Virus record (IMG/VR): IMGVR_UViG_3300044825_001642
Span: 1-37,542 of that record
DNA length: 37,542 nucleotides
From: a virus
Direction: 5' to 3' (one strand)
Shown: positions 7,073-16,200 of the stretch, piece after piece
Position numbering within the stretch: position 1 is the first letter of the stretch
Layout of the letters: every line of letters begins with the position of its first letter
Notes under the pieces: model-generated
What the model saw: only the letters and a program-made list of their open reading frames with translations
Databases searched by the model: none
What the model was told of the DNA's origin: nothing
Program-made: the position numbers and the translations under genes

Positions 7073-8749
7073 ATGGAAGAAGAAGAAATACAAGATAACG
7101 GAATAGATGTTAATTTACAAATAGATCCACCAAAAGGATATGGACATTATTCTGAAGATATGAGAAATTTTGAAAAAGAATACCCTTCTCAAAATGTTGA
7201 ATATAATATTTGTACAGATTTAGAAGGAAATTCCTTTGGATTATCAACTCAAAACTCTCCAAATCATGTTAAAATAAGTGATGCCGTTTATGAAAAAATT
7301 AAAATTTATGTAAAAGAAAATGGTTTATATTCTATAATAACATCACATAATCATCCAAATAACACAGTTTTTTCTTCAGGAGATATACATACGTTTATTA
7401 TTAGAAACTTTGCACGTGAAGCAAGAGTTTGTAATAAATTTTACATATTAGTAATGCAAAAACCTGATGACAATTTTGATTCATTAAAAAAAGAAGAAAC
7501 GAAAAAAAAACTTATTGCAAAAACAATAAACGAAAATTTAGAAGATGAATTGAAAAATAGAAGAAATTCCTTATATCATTATTGGAATAGACGATATAGT
7601 GATGAAACTGGATTGATACCATTAAATCCAAAATATATTGATATAGAAGAATATAGACCATATGTAGAAATAGAATGGGAAGTAATGAAAAGTATTTGTA
7701 AAGAATACGGTATTCCAATTACAAGATACGAAAATAATTTTTTTGATAATCCATTTGAAGAAGTAAAATCGGAAAAAGTAAATATTAACGAAGAAGATGC
7801 AAATGTTCTAAATGAAACATTTAATACAGTAGATGATAGTGATATTTTAGCAATAGATGATAGATACGATATTTTACCAGTGTTAGATAAAAGAGACTTT
7901 GATTATCAAAATACTGTTTTAAGACAACCGTATAATTGGGAAGATTTTTCACATTTTGAAAAATTACAATATCAAAATGAAAAAGAAGAATTTAAAAATA
8001 TCGCAGAAAGTGAAAAAAGAAAAACTATAATAAAATCAAGACCTTTAATAAAAAGAAGAAAGGCAAAAATTAAAGGAGCAACTGATATGGTTTCATTGCC
8101 ACCAAAAAGTGATTTTTCATCTATACCTATGGGTAGATCTACTGGTATTACTGTTTATGGTAGTTATAGTACATCAATGACTAATTCTCCTTACACGGGA
8201 GAAAGACCAAAATATAGCTACGGTAAACATGATTATTTTACAACATCATATCCAAACGGATGGCCAATATTACCAACAAAGGAAATACAAGCGGAACAAC
8301 TAGTTACGGATAGAATTCCAGGATTAAAACATGCAATAACTTGTACAAAAGAAGTTTTACCTATATTTTACAATTTATTGTATGATTTACATAAATCAGT
8401 AGAACCAATGAAAAGCACGAGTTGTTTTAATTATAGAAAAATAATTGGAATGGAAGAAAGACCAGATAGGTGGAGCACTCATGCAAGTGGAACGGCAATA
8501 GACTATAATCACCCATGGCATCCATTTGGAAAGGTAAATACATATAAACCAAATCAAGTTGAACAAATACAAAAATTGATAAAAAGATATGGTGTTCAAT
8601 GGGGCGGTAACTTTAGAAAAGGAAGAGACGATGATATGCATTTTGAGATAGCGGTTTCACCTAACGGTGCAACATTGATTATACAAAAATTAAATTTAGT
8701 AAATAGGATGCAACAAATAAAGTCTGGAATAAATGTTCCTGTCAATTAA
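7073..8749 (+). CDS. Tail-associated lytic enzyme: JAMM domain + docking module + M15 peptidase
   Basis: A 558-residue protein with two apparent metallopeptidase domains. Residues about 40-135 form a JAB/MPN (JAMM) domain with H-N-H-P (92-95) and S-x-x-D (Ser101, Asp104). The spacing H-x-H-x6-S-x-x-D is one shorter than in RadC but is seen in phage and toxin JAMM proteins. Residues about 236-355 repeat the module that starts the two preceding genes, with an I-N-E-E-D...L-N-E-T block, Y-N-W-E at 287-290, and R-R-K-A-K...L-P-P-K-S-D-F-S-S-I-P-M-G. Residues about 400-535 are an M15 peptidase: S-T-H-A-S-G-T-A-I-D (His470, Asp477) and M-H-F-E (His523). Phage tail-tip proteins such as lambda K also carry JAMM domains, fitting a role at cell-wall entry. 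Confidence 0.8.
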   Translation: MEEEEIQDNGIDVNLQIDPPKGYGHYSEDMRNFEKEYPSQNVEYNICTDLEGNSFGLSTQNSPNHVKISDAVYEKIKIYVKENGLYSIITSHNHPNNTVFSSGDIHTFIIRNFAREARVCNKFYILVMQKPDDNFDSLKKEETKKKLIAKTINENLEDELKNRRNSLYHYWNRRYSDETGLIPLNPKYIDIEEYRPYVEIEWEVMKSICKEYGIPITRYENNFFDNPFEEVKSEKVNINEEDANVLNETFNTVDDSDILAIDDRYDILPVLDKRDFDYQNTVLRQPYNWEDFSHFEKLQYQNEKEEFKNIAESEKRKTIIKSRPLIKRRKAKIKGATDMVSLPPKSDFSSIPMGRSTGITVYGSYSTSMTNSPYTGERPKYSYGKHDYFTTSYPNGWPILPTKEIQAEQLVTDRIPGLKHAITCTKEVLPIFYNLLYDLHKSVEPMKSTSCFNYRKIIGMEERPDRWSTHASGTAIDYNHPWHPFGKVNTYKPNQVEQIQKLIKRYGVQWGGNFRKGRDDDMHFEIAVSPNGATLIIQKLNLVNRMQQIKSGINVPVN

Positions 8750-8764
8750 AATTACTAATTTTAA
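8746..8764 (+). repeat. 8-bp A/T-only inverted repeat at the end of the lysin block
   Basis: TTAAAATT (8746-8753) and AATTTTAA (8757-8764) are perfect complements around a three-base loop, straddling the TAA stop of the JAMM/M15 gene. It could be a weak hairpin ending or protecting the lysin transcript, but with no G or C in the stem it may be chance in AT-rich DNA. Confidence 0.3.
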
Positions 8765-8774
8765 GGTATTTTGA

Positions 8775-8781
8775 TATTTAT
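8775..8781 (+). promoter_or_regulatory. TATTTAT box, candidate late promoter
   Basis: TATTTATA lies in the 67-base gap between the lysin block and the baseplate-wedge block, 35 bases upstream of ATG 8817 and its AGGTGG ribosome-binding site. The position suits a -10 element for the wedge operon. It is the same seven-base word as at 2074, 28720 and 33476. On the opposite strand it reads TATAAATA, the T4 late box, so the orientation is ambiguous. Confidence 0.3.
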
Positions 8782-8816
8782 AGTTTTACAAACAACTTTA
8801 TTAGGTGGTTATTTAT

Positions 8817-9221
8817 ATGAATGCAAAAAGTTTTTTTAGTAAAATACGTGAAATAATTCGTGAAGAAATTGAATATGCAATAGATAAAAAAATAAACGAA
8901 CAATCTATTGCTAAAATAATTGAATCAAAACAAACAAATACTACGGAAAAACATAAAAAAACTGTTAAAAATACAAATAATAGTTTTTCTAGCATTCAAG
9001 ATTTGTTGAATGAAACAAAAAAAAGTTTGCAAGAAAGTATGGAATATGATGATGAAATGATGTTTACATCGGATATGGTAAATGGATTTGCTCAAAGAAA
9101 TCAGACGGGAGTAATTCCAAATGGTTATTCACCACAAGATGTTCCAGAAGAAGTAATGTCTGCACTAACAAAAGATTATTCTGCCCTTATGAAAAAAATA
9201 GATGAAAAGAAAGGGAGATAA
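8817..9221 (+). CDS. Small charged helical protein, unknown
   Basis: A 134-residue hydrophilic protein. ATG 8817 is preferred over GTG 8805 because AGGTGG (8803-8808) then sits eight bases upstream. The first 30 residues are strongly helical and basic/acidic (F-F-S-K-I-R-E-I-I-R-E-E-I-E-Y-A), the middle is polar and probably disordered, and the C-terminal part contains S-I-Q-D-L-L-N-E-T-K and a P-E-E-V-M-S-A-L-T-K-D-Y segment. There is no membrane segment or catalytic motif. It is the first gene of the wedge block, three bases before the gp25 gene, so a structural or assembly role in the baseplate is likely, but the family is not recognised. Confidence 0.65.
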   Translation: MNAKSFFSKIREIIREEIEYAIDKKINEQSIAKIIESKQTNTTEKHKKTVKNTNNSFSSIQDLLNETKKSLQESMEYDDEMMFTSDMVNGFAQRNQTGVIPNGYSPQDVPEEVMSALTKDYSALMKKIDEKKGR

Positions 9222-9224
9222 AAA

Positions 9225-9713
9225 TTGATTAGAAACAGACGTAAAACATATCAAGAACCAACAACACAACCGTCTGGTAGTGATTTAAAAAATTTAAAAC
9301 CAATAGGTGTATCTATACCATTTAATTCAGAAAATGGAATTTTTAATCAAACATACACCAATACTGCACAAGTAATTGAAAATTTAAGAAATTTGTTTAG
9401 GACTCAAAAGGGTGAACGCATAATGCAACCCGAATTTGGTACAGATATACAATATTTTTTATTTGAACCAATAATAGACGAAGATCAATTTAGAGAAAAT
9501 ATAATGGGTGAAGTGCGTTCCGCATTAAATAGGTGGATGCCGTATGTGGCAATACAAAGTGCAGAAATTATTACTGATCCAAAAAATGATGCTAGATTTG
9601 CAGAATCTAGATATGCGGTAATTATTACAATAAATTTATATGTATCTGGAACAAATATATTTATGCCAGTAACACTTGGAATTACCGAATCTGGTAATCT
9701 TGATATAACATGA
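9225..9713 (+). CDS. gp25-family baseplate wedge protein
   Basis: A 162-residue protein of the GPW/gp25 family, which forms the core of the contractile-tail baseplate wedge with gp6 and gp53. Diagnostic features are the helix around N-L-R-N-L-F-R-T-Q-K-G-E-R-I-M-Q-P-E-F-G-T at 53-73, where R-x-M-x-P-E-F-G is the family's most conserved stretch, then the Y-F-L-F-E-P loop and a W-M-P-Y-V strand. It is somewhat longer than T4 gp25 (132 residues) because of a polar 40-residue N-terminal extension. The start is TTG 9225 with GGGAG (9213-9217) seven bases before it; no nearby ATG fits. It is followed 11 bases later by the gp6-like gene, the classic gp25-gp6 order. Confidence 0.92.
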   Translation: MIRNRRKTYQEPTTQPSGSDLKNLKPIGVSIPFNSENGIFNQTYTNTAQVIENLRNLFRTQKGERIMQPEFGTDIQYFLFEPIIDEDQFRENIMGEVRSALNRWMPYVAIQSAEIITDPKNDARFAESRYAVIITINLYVSGTNIFMPVTLGITESGNLDIT

Positions 9714-9724
9714 GGAAACGATAA

Positions 9725-11614
9725 ATGGCAGATTTATTAAAAAAAGACATACGGTATTTAGGTAGAGATTTCAATTCTATAAAATCAAATTTAATTGATT
9801 TTGCAAAAACATACTTTCCAAATACATATCAAGATTTTAATGAAGCGGCACCAGGAATGATGTTCTTGGAAATGGCAGCTTACGTTGGTGATGTTTTATC
9901 GTATTACACCGATGTAACTCTACAAGAATCTTTGATAACCCATGCAACCGAAAGACAAAACATAATAAATATTGCACAATCAATGGGTTATATCCCAAGA
10001 AACAGAATTGCTTCAGTTGCTAAAGTAAATGTATTTCAACTCATACCATCTATTGATGATGGTTTTGGGATTATGATTCCGGATTGGAGATATGCACTTG
10101 CTATAGATGAGGGAATGACTTTATCATCAACCTCAACCACTAATTTATTCAGAACAACAGATTATATTGACTTTAAATTTAGTAGCAGTTTGGATCCAAC
10201 TGAAGTTACACCTTTTGAAATAAATGATGTTACCGGTGAAGTTGAATTTTGGTTATTAAAAAAATCAGTAAACACCGTATCGGGTAATGTCATATCAACT
10301 TCTTTTCCTATTGGAGAACTTGTTCCATATAGAAAACTTTTATTAGAAGAACCTTCTCTTATAGAAGTTTTATATGCAATGGATAGTGACGGAAATAAAT
10401 GGTACAATGTGCCATATTTGGCACAAGATACAATTTTTGAAGCAGTTCCAAACATTCCGAGAAATGATAAATTTTTAAGTCAAGATAGAGGCGGAACACC
10501 ATATCTATTAAAGTTAAGAAGAATACCGAGAAGATTTACAACAAGACAAGTTGCTGATGGATTATTTGAAATGCAATTTGGATCTGGAGTTAGTAATTTT
10601 AATGAAGAATTTTTAATACCAAATCCAGATTTAGTTGGTAGTTCATTGAATAACATAACAAGTGGTTTTTCAAACGAATTAAATCCTGCAAATTTTTTGT
10701 ATACAAAAAGTTATGGTATTGCTCCAAGCAACACAAATATGACAGTATTTTATAGTGTTGGTGGTGGAAGTGGTGATAATGTTGCTAGTGATACTATAAA
10801 CAAAATAAAATCAAAAAGTGTAATAGTTGATGAGACTGGATTGGATTCTGTATTGTATCAGAGAGTTTTAAACAGTTTAGCAGTTACAAATCCAGAACCT
10901 GCTAGTGGCGGAAAAAATGCAGATGATTTAGAAGAAATTAGACAAAATGCTATTGCACAATTTGCATCACAAAATAGAGCAGTTACAAAAGAAGATTACA
11001 TAATAAGAGCATATAGTCTTCCATCAAAATTTGGATCAATATCAAAGGCATATGTTGTAAAAGATACGGAATTATCATACAATATTACAAGTGCAAATAA
11101 TTTTTTACAAAATCAATTTGGTTTAAGTTTTTACATTTTAGGTTACGATAGAAATAACAAACTTACAAGAGTAAATAATGCAACAAAAGAAAATCTAAAA
11201 ACGTATCTAGATCAATATAGAATGCTTACAGATGCCATAACAATTAAAGATGCATACATAATAAACGTAGGTATTGAGTTTGAAATAGTCACAAGACCTA
11301 ATCAAAACGGCAATCAAGTCATTTTAAAATGTATTCAAAAATTAAAAGATTACTTTGATGTAAAAAAATGGCAGATAAATCAACCTATTGTGATAAGTAA
11401 TCTTTACACAGAATTAGACAAAATTGACGGTGTTCAAACGGTAGTTAATATAAAAATAAATAATTTACACGATGAAACACTTGGATATTCAAAATATATT
11501 TACGATATTGATGCTGCAATAAAAGACGGCATTTTATTCCCATCATTGGATCCATCTATGTTTGAGATAAAATATCCAGATAATGATATAGTTGGTAAAT
11601 CAAGGACATACTAA
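9725..11614 (+). CDS. gp6-like baseplate wedge protein (baseplate J family)
   Basis: A 629-residue protein close in size to T4 gp6 (660 residues), the wedge subunit that dimerises to form the inner iris of the baseplate. The N-terminal part has G-M-M-F-L-E-M-A-A-Y-V-G-D-V-L-S-Y-Y at about 40-57, a hallmark of gp6-type proteins. The core at about 380-450 matches baseplate J, with N-P-E-P-A-S-G-G, then an E-E-I-R-Q-N-A helix, Q-N-R-A-V-T-K-E-D-Y-I and F-G-S-I-S-K-A. The C-terminus holds the D-G-V-Q-T-V strand expected of the family. AGGAAA upstream serves as ribosome-binding site. The stop overlaps the next gene by one base (TAATG), implying coupled translation. Confidence 0.93.
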   Translation: MADLLKKDIRYLGRDFNSIKSNLIDFAKTYFPNTYQDFNEAAPGMMFLEMAAYVGDVLSYYTDVTLQESLITHATERQNIINIAQSMGYIPRNRIASVAKVNVFQLIPSIDDGFGIMIPDWRYALAIDEGMTLSSTSTTNLFRTTDYIDFKFSSSLDPTEVTPFEINDVTGEVEFWLLKKSVNTVSGNVISTSFPIGELVPYRKLLLEEPSLIEVLYAMDSDGNKWYNVPYLAQDTIFEAVPNIPRNDKFLSQDRGGTPYLLKLRRIPRRFTTRQVADGLFEMQFGSGVSNFNEEFLIPNPDLVGSSLNNITSGFSNELNPANFLYTKSYGIAPSNTNMTVFYSVGGGSGDNVASDTINKIKSKSVIVDETGLDSVLYQRVLNSLAVTNPEPASGGKNADDLEEIRQNAIAQFASQNRAVTKEDYIIRAYSLPSKFGSISKAYVVKDTELSYNITSANNFLQNQFGLSFYILGYDRNNKLTRVNNATKENLKTYLDQYRMLTDAITIKDAYIINVGIEFEIVTRPNQNGNQVILKCIQKLKDYFDVKKWQINQPIVISNLYTELDKIDGVQTVVNIKINNLHDETLGYSKYIYDIDAAIKDGILFPSLDPSMFEIKYPDNDIVGKSRTY

Positions 11615-12711
11615 TGATATACACAATATACCCGTTCAAAGATGCAACGATATATGAAAAAACAGAATCACTTAATACTGGATTGGATTCTATATTAGAA
11701 TTATCACACGAAAATGTAACAAATTCTACCTCAACATATAACAGTAGAATATTGATGTATTTTAATTTATCTGATTTAGAAGAAAAATTGAACTCATCAG
11801 TAATACCGTCAGATGCATCTTATTATTTATCACTAAAAACAACAGATGTAAAAGAAGTTCCACAAGAGTATACAATTTATGCTTATCCAGTTAGTTCTTC
11901 TTGGATAAATGGAACTGGACAATATGCTTCAAGACCAAATGTAACAGACGGTGTTTCTTGGAAATACAGAACTTCAAAATCAGTTGGCACAGAATGGCAA
12001 CCTACCCAAAGTTTAAATCCAAACGTTACTGGATCATATAATACAAAAGTTGGTGGTGGAACATGGTGGACTTACAATAATTTGGTTTGTTCTGAATCAT
12101 TTTACTATGAAAATTCAGATGTTTACATGGATATTACACCTATGGTAGATTCTTGGTTGAATAAAACTATTGATAATGATGGATTGATATTAAAATTTGA
12201 CAGTACAGTAGAAACATTACCATCGTATTTTTCAAGCATTAAATTTTTTGGTATAGAAAGTAATACGATATATGTACCAAGATTGCAAGTTATTTGGGAT
12301 GATTCACAGTTTGATACAGGTTCACTATCAGAAATTGAAGACGAAAATATAAACTTAAATGTTAAGTTAAAAAAATATTACTCAAAAGAAGAAAAAGCAA
12401 AAATAAGAATTTATGGAAATAAAAAATATCCACAAAAAACATATACAACTCAATCTTATCAACTGATAAATTATTATTTACCAGAAACTTCTTATTATGA
12501 AATTAGAGATGCACATAGTGATGAAATAATATTACCATTTTCAAATATTGGAACAAAAATAAGTTGTGATGATAAAGGAAGTTATTTTAATTTATGGATG
12601 AATATGTTTCAACCGGAAAGATTTTATAGAATACTGATAAAAGTAGAAAAAGAAAATGGAAACAATGTTCAAATTTTTGATAATAATTTCTACTTTAAAG
12701 TTACGAGGTAA
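11614..12711 (+). CDS. DNRLRE-domain-like baseplate or tail protein
   Basis: A 365-residue protein. Residues 1-215 have the look of a DNRLRE beta-sandwich: an opening Y-P-F-K-D-A-T-I-Y, N-S-R-I-L-M-Y-F-N-L-S, a Y-P-V-S-S-S-W-I-N-G-T-G segment, and a closing M-D-I-T-P-M-V-D-S-W followed by G-L-I-L-K-F. Such domains bind carbohydrate or act as structural modules on surface and phage proteins. The rest (about 230-365) is a second beta-rich domain of unknown family. It lies between gp6 and the very large tail protein, where T4-like phages encode further wedge components, so it probably decorates or completes the wedge. It starts at a TAATG overlap with gp6. Confidence 0.65.
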   Translation: MIYTIYPFKDATIYEKTESLNTGLDSILELSHENVTNSTSTYNSRILMYFNLSDLEEKLNSSVIPSDASYYLSLKTTDVKEVPQEYTIYAYPVSSSWINGTGQYASRPNVTDGVSWKYRTSKSVGTEWQPTQSLNPNVTGSYNTKVGGGTWWTYNNLVCSESFYYENSDVYMDITPMVDSWLNKTIDNDGLILKFDSTVETLPSYFSSIKFFGIESNTIYVPRLQVIWDDSQFDTGSLSEIEDENINLNVKLKKYYSKEEKAKIRIYGNKKYPQKTYTTQSYQLINYYLPETSYYEIRDAHSDEIILPFSNIGTKISCDDKGSYFNLWMNMFQPERFYRILIKVEKENGNNVQIFDNNFYFKVTR

Positions 12712-12716
12712 TAACA

Positions 12717-13232
12717 ATGATTGAAAGAGACAAATCTGGAAAAATAATGATTGATTTTTCTAAAGATGAAAATCCAGACTTACCTATAAGAGTTTTGGAC
12801 GAAAGATACACTTATAGTGATTTTAAGTATGCAGTAAACGTAAATTTTAAATCATTACAAAATGCTGTAAATGCTGAAAATTTTATTATGAACAAATATA
12901 ACAATTTGGTAAGAAATTTAGCAGACGGTATAGTAATGGATCCAAACATGGCTTCGGAATTTAAAAATCTAACAACTGCAGAACAATTTTTTACTAATTT
13001 GACAAATTTAATAAACTTAAACGAAGATAGTGTTGTATCTCAAAAAGAAAAAGTTAGACAGTTAGAACAAACAGTTGAGGATGTTAGGTCTGAATCACAA
13101 GAAAAAGAAACATTATTATATTCACAGGCAAATGAAATAATGGAAAAAGATATGTTAATAAAAGAAAAAGATAGAGAAATCGAATTGTTAAAAGAAAGTA
13201 TTAACTCATTATTGACAAACACAAACATCTAA
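12717..13232 (+). CDS. Coiled-coil baseplate-associated protein, unknown
   Basis: A 171-residue protein with a mixed N-terminal half and a C-terminal coiled coil at about 105-165, with heptad-like spacing of V, L, I and M through E-K-V-R-Q-L-E-Q-T-V-E-D-V and I-E-L-L-K-E-S-I-N-S-L-L. GAGG at 12706-12709 precedes the ATG. The last base of its stop codon is the first base of the next ATG (TAATG). Trimeric or dimeric coiled coils of this kind commonly bridge wedge or fibre proteins. No homologue is recognised. Confidence 0.65.
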   Translation: MIERDKSGKIMIDFSKDENPDLPIRVLDERYTYSDFKYAVNVNFKSLQNAVNAENFIMNKYNNLVRNLADGIVMDPNMASEFKNLTTAEQFFTNLTNLINLNEDSVVSQKEKVRQLEQTVEDVRSESQEKETLLYSQANEIMEKDMLIKEKDREIELLKESINSLLTNTNI

Positions 13233-16200
13233 TGAATAATTTTCAATACCAAAATATAGAAGAAATTTTAAACTCATCTATACCAATTCGTGGTTCTAGA
13301 TATGTAATTTCAAAAGATAGACGAGTTATAGTTCCAGTTCTTAATGTAAAGGATGATTCACAGAATAATATTAAAAAAGATTCTTTTGAAATGCATCTAT
13401 TTTATGGGGACGGTGGTTATATTGGATCACTGTATGATATAAAAAATTGGTCCGTTGATGATGAAAATGATCCACAAAATATTAGATTAAACATAAAAGA
13501 AGATTTAAACAATTTTGTAGTTCAACCTGGATCTTACAAAATTGTCTATAACTTTTTGAGAAATTACATAAGTAGTGAGTTTTCTGCAACAAAACTTTTT
13601 ATTGCAGAAATATCTAATGATAGACGAGAATTGGTTTTGGCTTTAACAAATCCAAACGATTTAACAGAAGTAAACAAACTAAAAAACTTTGTATTAGAAT
13701 ACTTAAAACCAAAATCATATTTTCCACCAATAGTATTAAATTTTGGTGAAAATAAAATAGTTGATGTAATAAATATTACATCCGATGGTAGTGAAACTTA
13801 TTTTTATGTAAAACTATTTTATCCTTTACCATTAGATTTAGGTTTAAGATACGAGTGTTGGTTATCTACTCAAATATTCAAACCTTACATTGATAATATA
13901 AAAATACACTCAGATACAGTTCAAACTATAAATACAGAAAATCTATTGCGTGGACCAAACTACAATGTAGATTATTCATATAATACTGTAACTGAAACTG
14001 ATTTTAAATCTTGGAATGACTTATTATCAACAAATTTACAAACATCACAAGAAATATTAAACAAATATGTTTACGGTGATACAAAACCAATACAGATAAA
14101 CATAGATTTTACAAGTTTTAGTAATTTTTGTTATTATTCTTCTGCAGTAGAAAGATTAAACAATTTCATTTACAAAATGAAACTGTTAGAATCATATAAT
14201 ACACAAATAAGTAATTTACAATCTTATGCAGGTTCATATGATGAAATAGAAACTAATATAATAAATGTAAAAAATTTAAAAGATAAACTTATTACTGGTT
14301 TTGATGAATGGGAAAAATGGCTATATTATGAACAATATAACTACGATCCTTTCAATTTAGAAACAAATTTAATTACACCATATCCCAAATACGAAATATC
14401 ATCAAACGAAGATATTAAAACAAAAAATGGTAAATTTAAATTTTGGAAAACAACAGAAACTCCAGGAGAAAATTGGTATAATGCAACTTTAGTTTTAGCA
14501 GAATATAACGATGCAAATAATCCAAATTTATTGAGTAAAGTATTACCAAGTCATATTACGGAAGATGTTAATAATGAACAATTTATATCTTTCGTAAACA
14601 TGATAGGACAACATTTTGATATAATATACACTTACAATGAACATATACTTTACAAACATTTAAGAAAAGAGGATCCAAAATCTGGAATATCACAAGATTT
14701 GATACAAATTGTAACAAAAAATTTAGGTTGGGATTTATCATCTAATATAAGTGATAAAGAATTATGGGAATATGCACTTGGTTTAAATGATAATGTAGAT
14801 GCAAAATACAATGTTCTCGGTGAAAAATACAATAAAACAGAAGAAGAAAGAACAAAAGAAGTATGGAGAAGAATACTAAATAACTTACCATACATATATG
14901 GAACAAAGGGAACCAGTAGAGGAATACGAGCTTTACTTGCCGCATACGGAATACCACAAACACTTTTAACAATAAGAGAATATGGTGGTGCATATAATCC
15001 AAATTCTTACGATTTGGGTAAAAATTTATATGAAAAATCAACTTATTATTTAAATTTTGAAGGTTCACTTGCTGGTAAAAATCAAAAAATTGAAATACCA
15101 TGGGAAAAAGTAAATCATTATGATGAATGGAAATATCCTGATACGGTTACATTTAGATGGAAAATGCAACCTGAAAAAATATACAATTACCAGTCAAATG
15201 AAATACAAACGATTCTTCAAAAAAGTTCATCAAATGGTGTTGATTGGTTCGTAACTGCAAATAAAAATGGAACGGATATTGAAAAAGGTACACTAACGTT
15301 TTATCTTGCAAGTGGTTCAAACTACTTATCAGCTTCGATATACAATGAGTACATATATGAAGATATTCCATTAAACATAATGATAAGACGAAATATATCA
15401 GATGATGATAATTCCGTACAGCAAGTTTATGATTTTATATTAAAAACTGAAAAATATGGAAAAATTGTAGTAGATGAAACAAAAAGTATTGTTGTAAATG
15501 GTACATTAAAACCAGAGTATAATAATTCTTGGAATAGGGATGGAAAACTATACATAGGATCTGGATCAAATTTTGAAACAAATAAAATACTTTCTGGATC
15601 CGTATTTGAAATTAGATATTGGTCAAATCCGTTATCAACTTCTTCATTTGATAATCACGTTTTGGCAGCTAGATCATATAATGGAAATACACCAACATCT
15701 TCATACTACGATTTACAAGGACAATGGAAATTCTGGCAGTATTTTGATCCAAATATAACATCAAGTATTCAAAGTTTACATCCAAATCAAAAAAACAATA
15801 CATTTTATAGTTCATCAAAAGTTGCAAACTTTATTGGTTTTACAACAAGTTCATTTGAAAATTTTACAGAAACCTACTTAATGGAGATTGCAAATACTGG
15901 TGCATCAACAGAATATTCTCAAAAAATAAGAATAGATTCCGCTTCATTGTCAGGTGCTTTAAGTATAAACAATTCTTATGAAAAATCAACGTTGGAAATG
16001 AATGCACCAGATTCAAATAGATTGATGGTTGCATTTTCACCACAACATATAATAAATGAAGACATATATGAGGCAATAGGAAATGTTGATTTAACGGAAT
16101 ACATGGGTGGTTATGATAATTTATCAAAAGATGAATATCCAGACCTTACAAACTTTGCATATGAATATTGGAAAAAATACGAAAATAGAAATGATTTTAA

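Noticed and set aside
15573-15758. Plus-strand 61-codon frame inside the large tail gene
   Set aside because: It is out of frame with a 1451-residue gene that has recognisable domains, has no plausible ribosome-binding site, and its translation has no recognisable motif.
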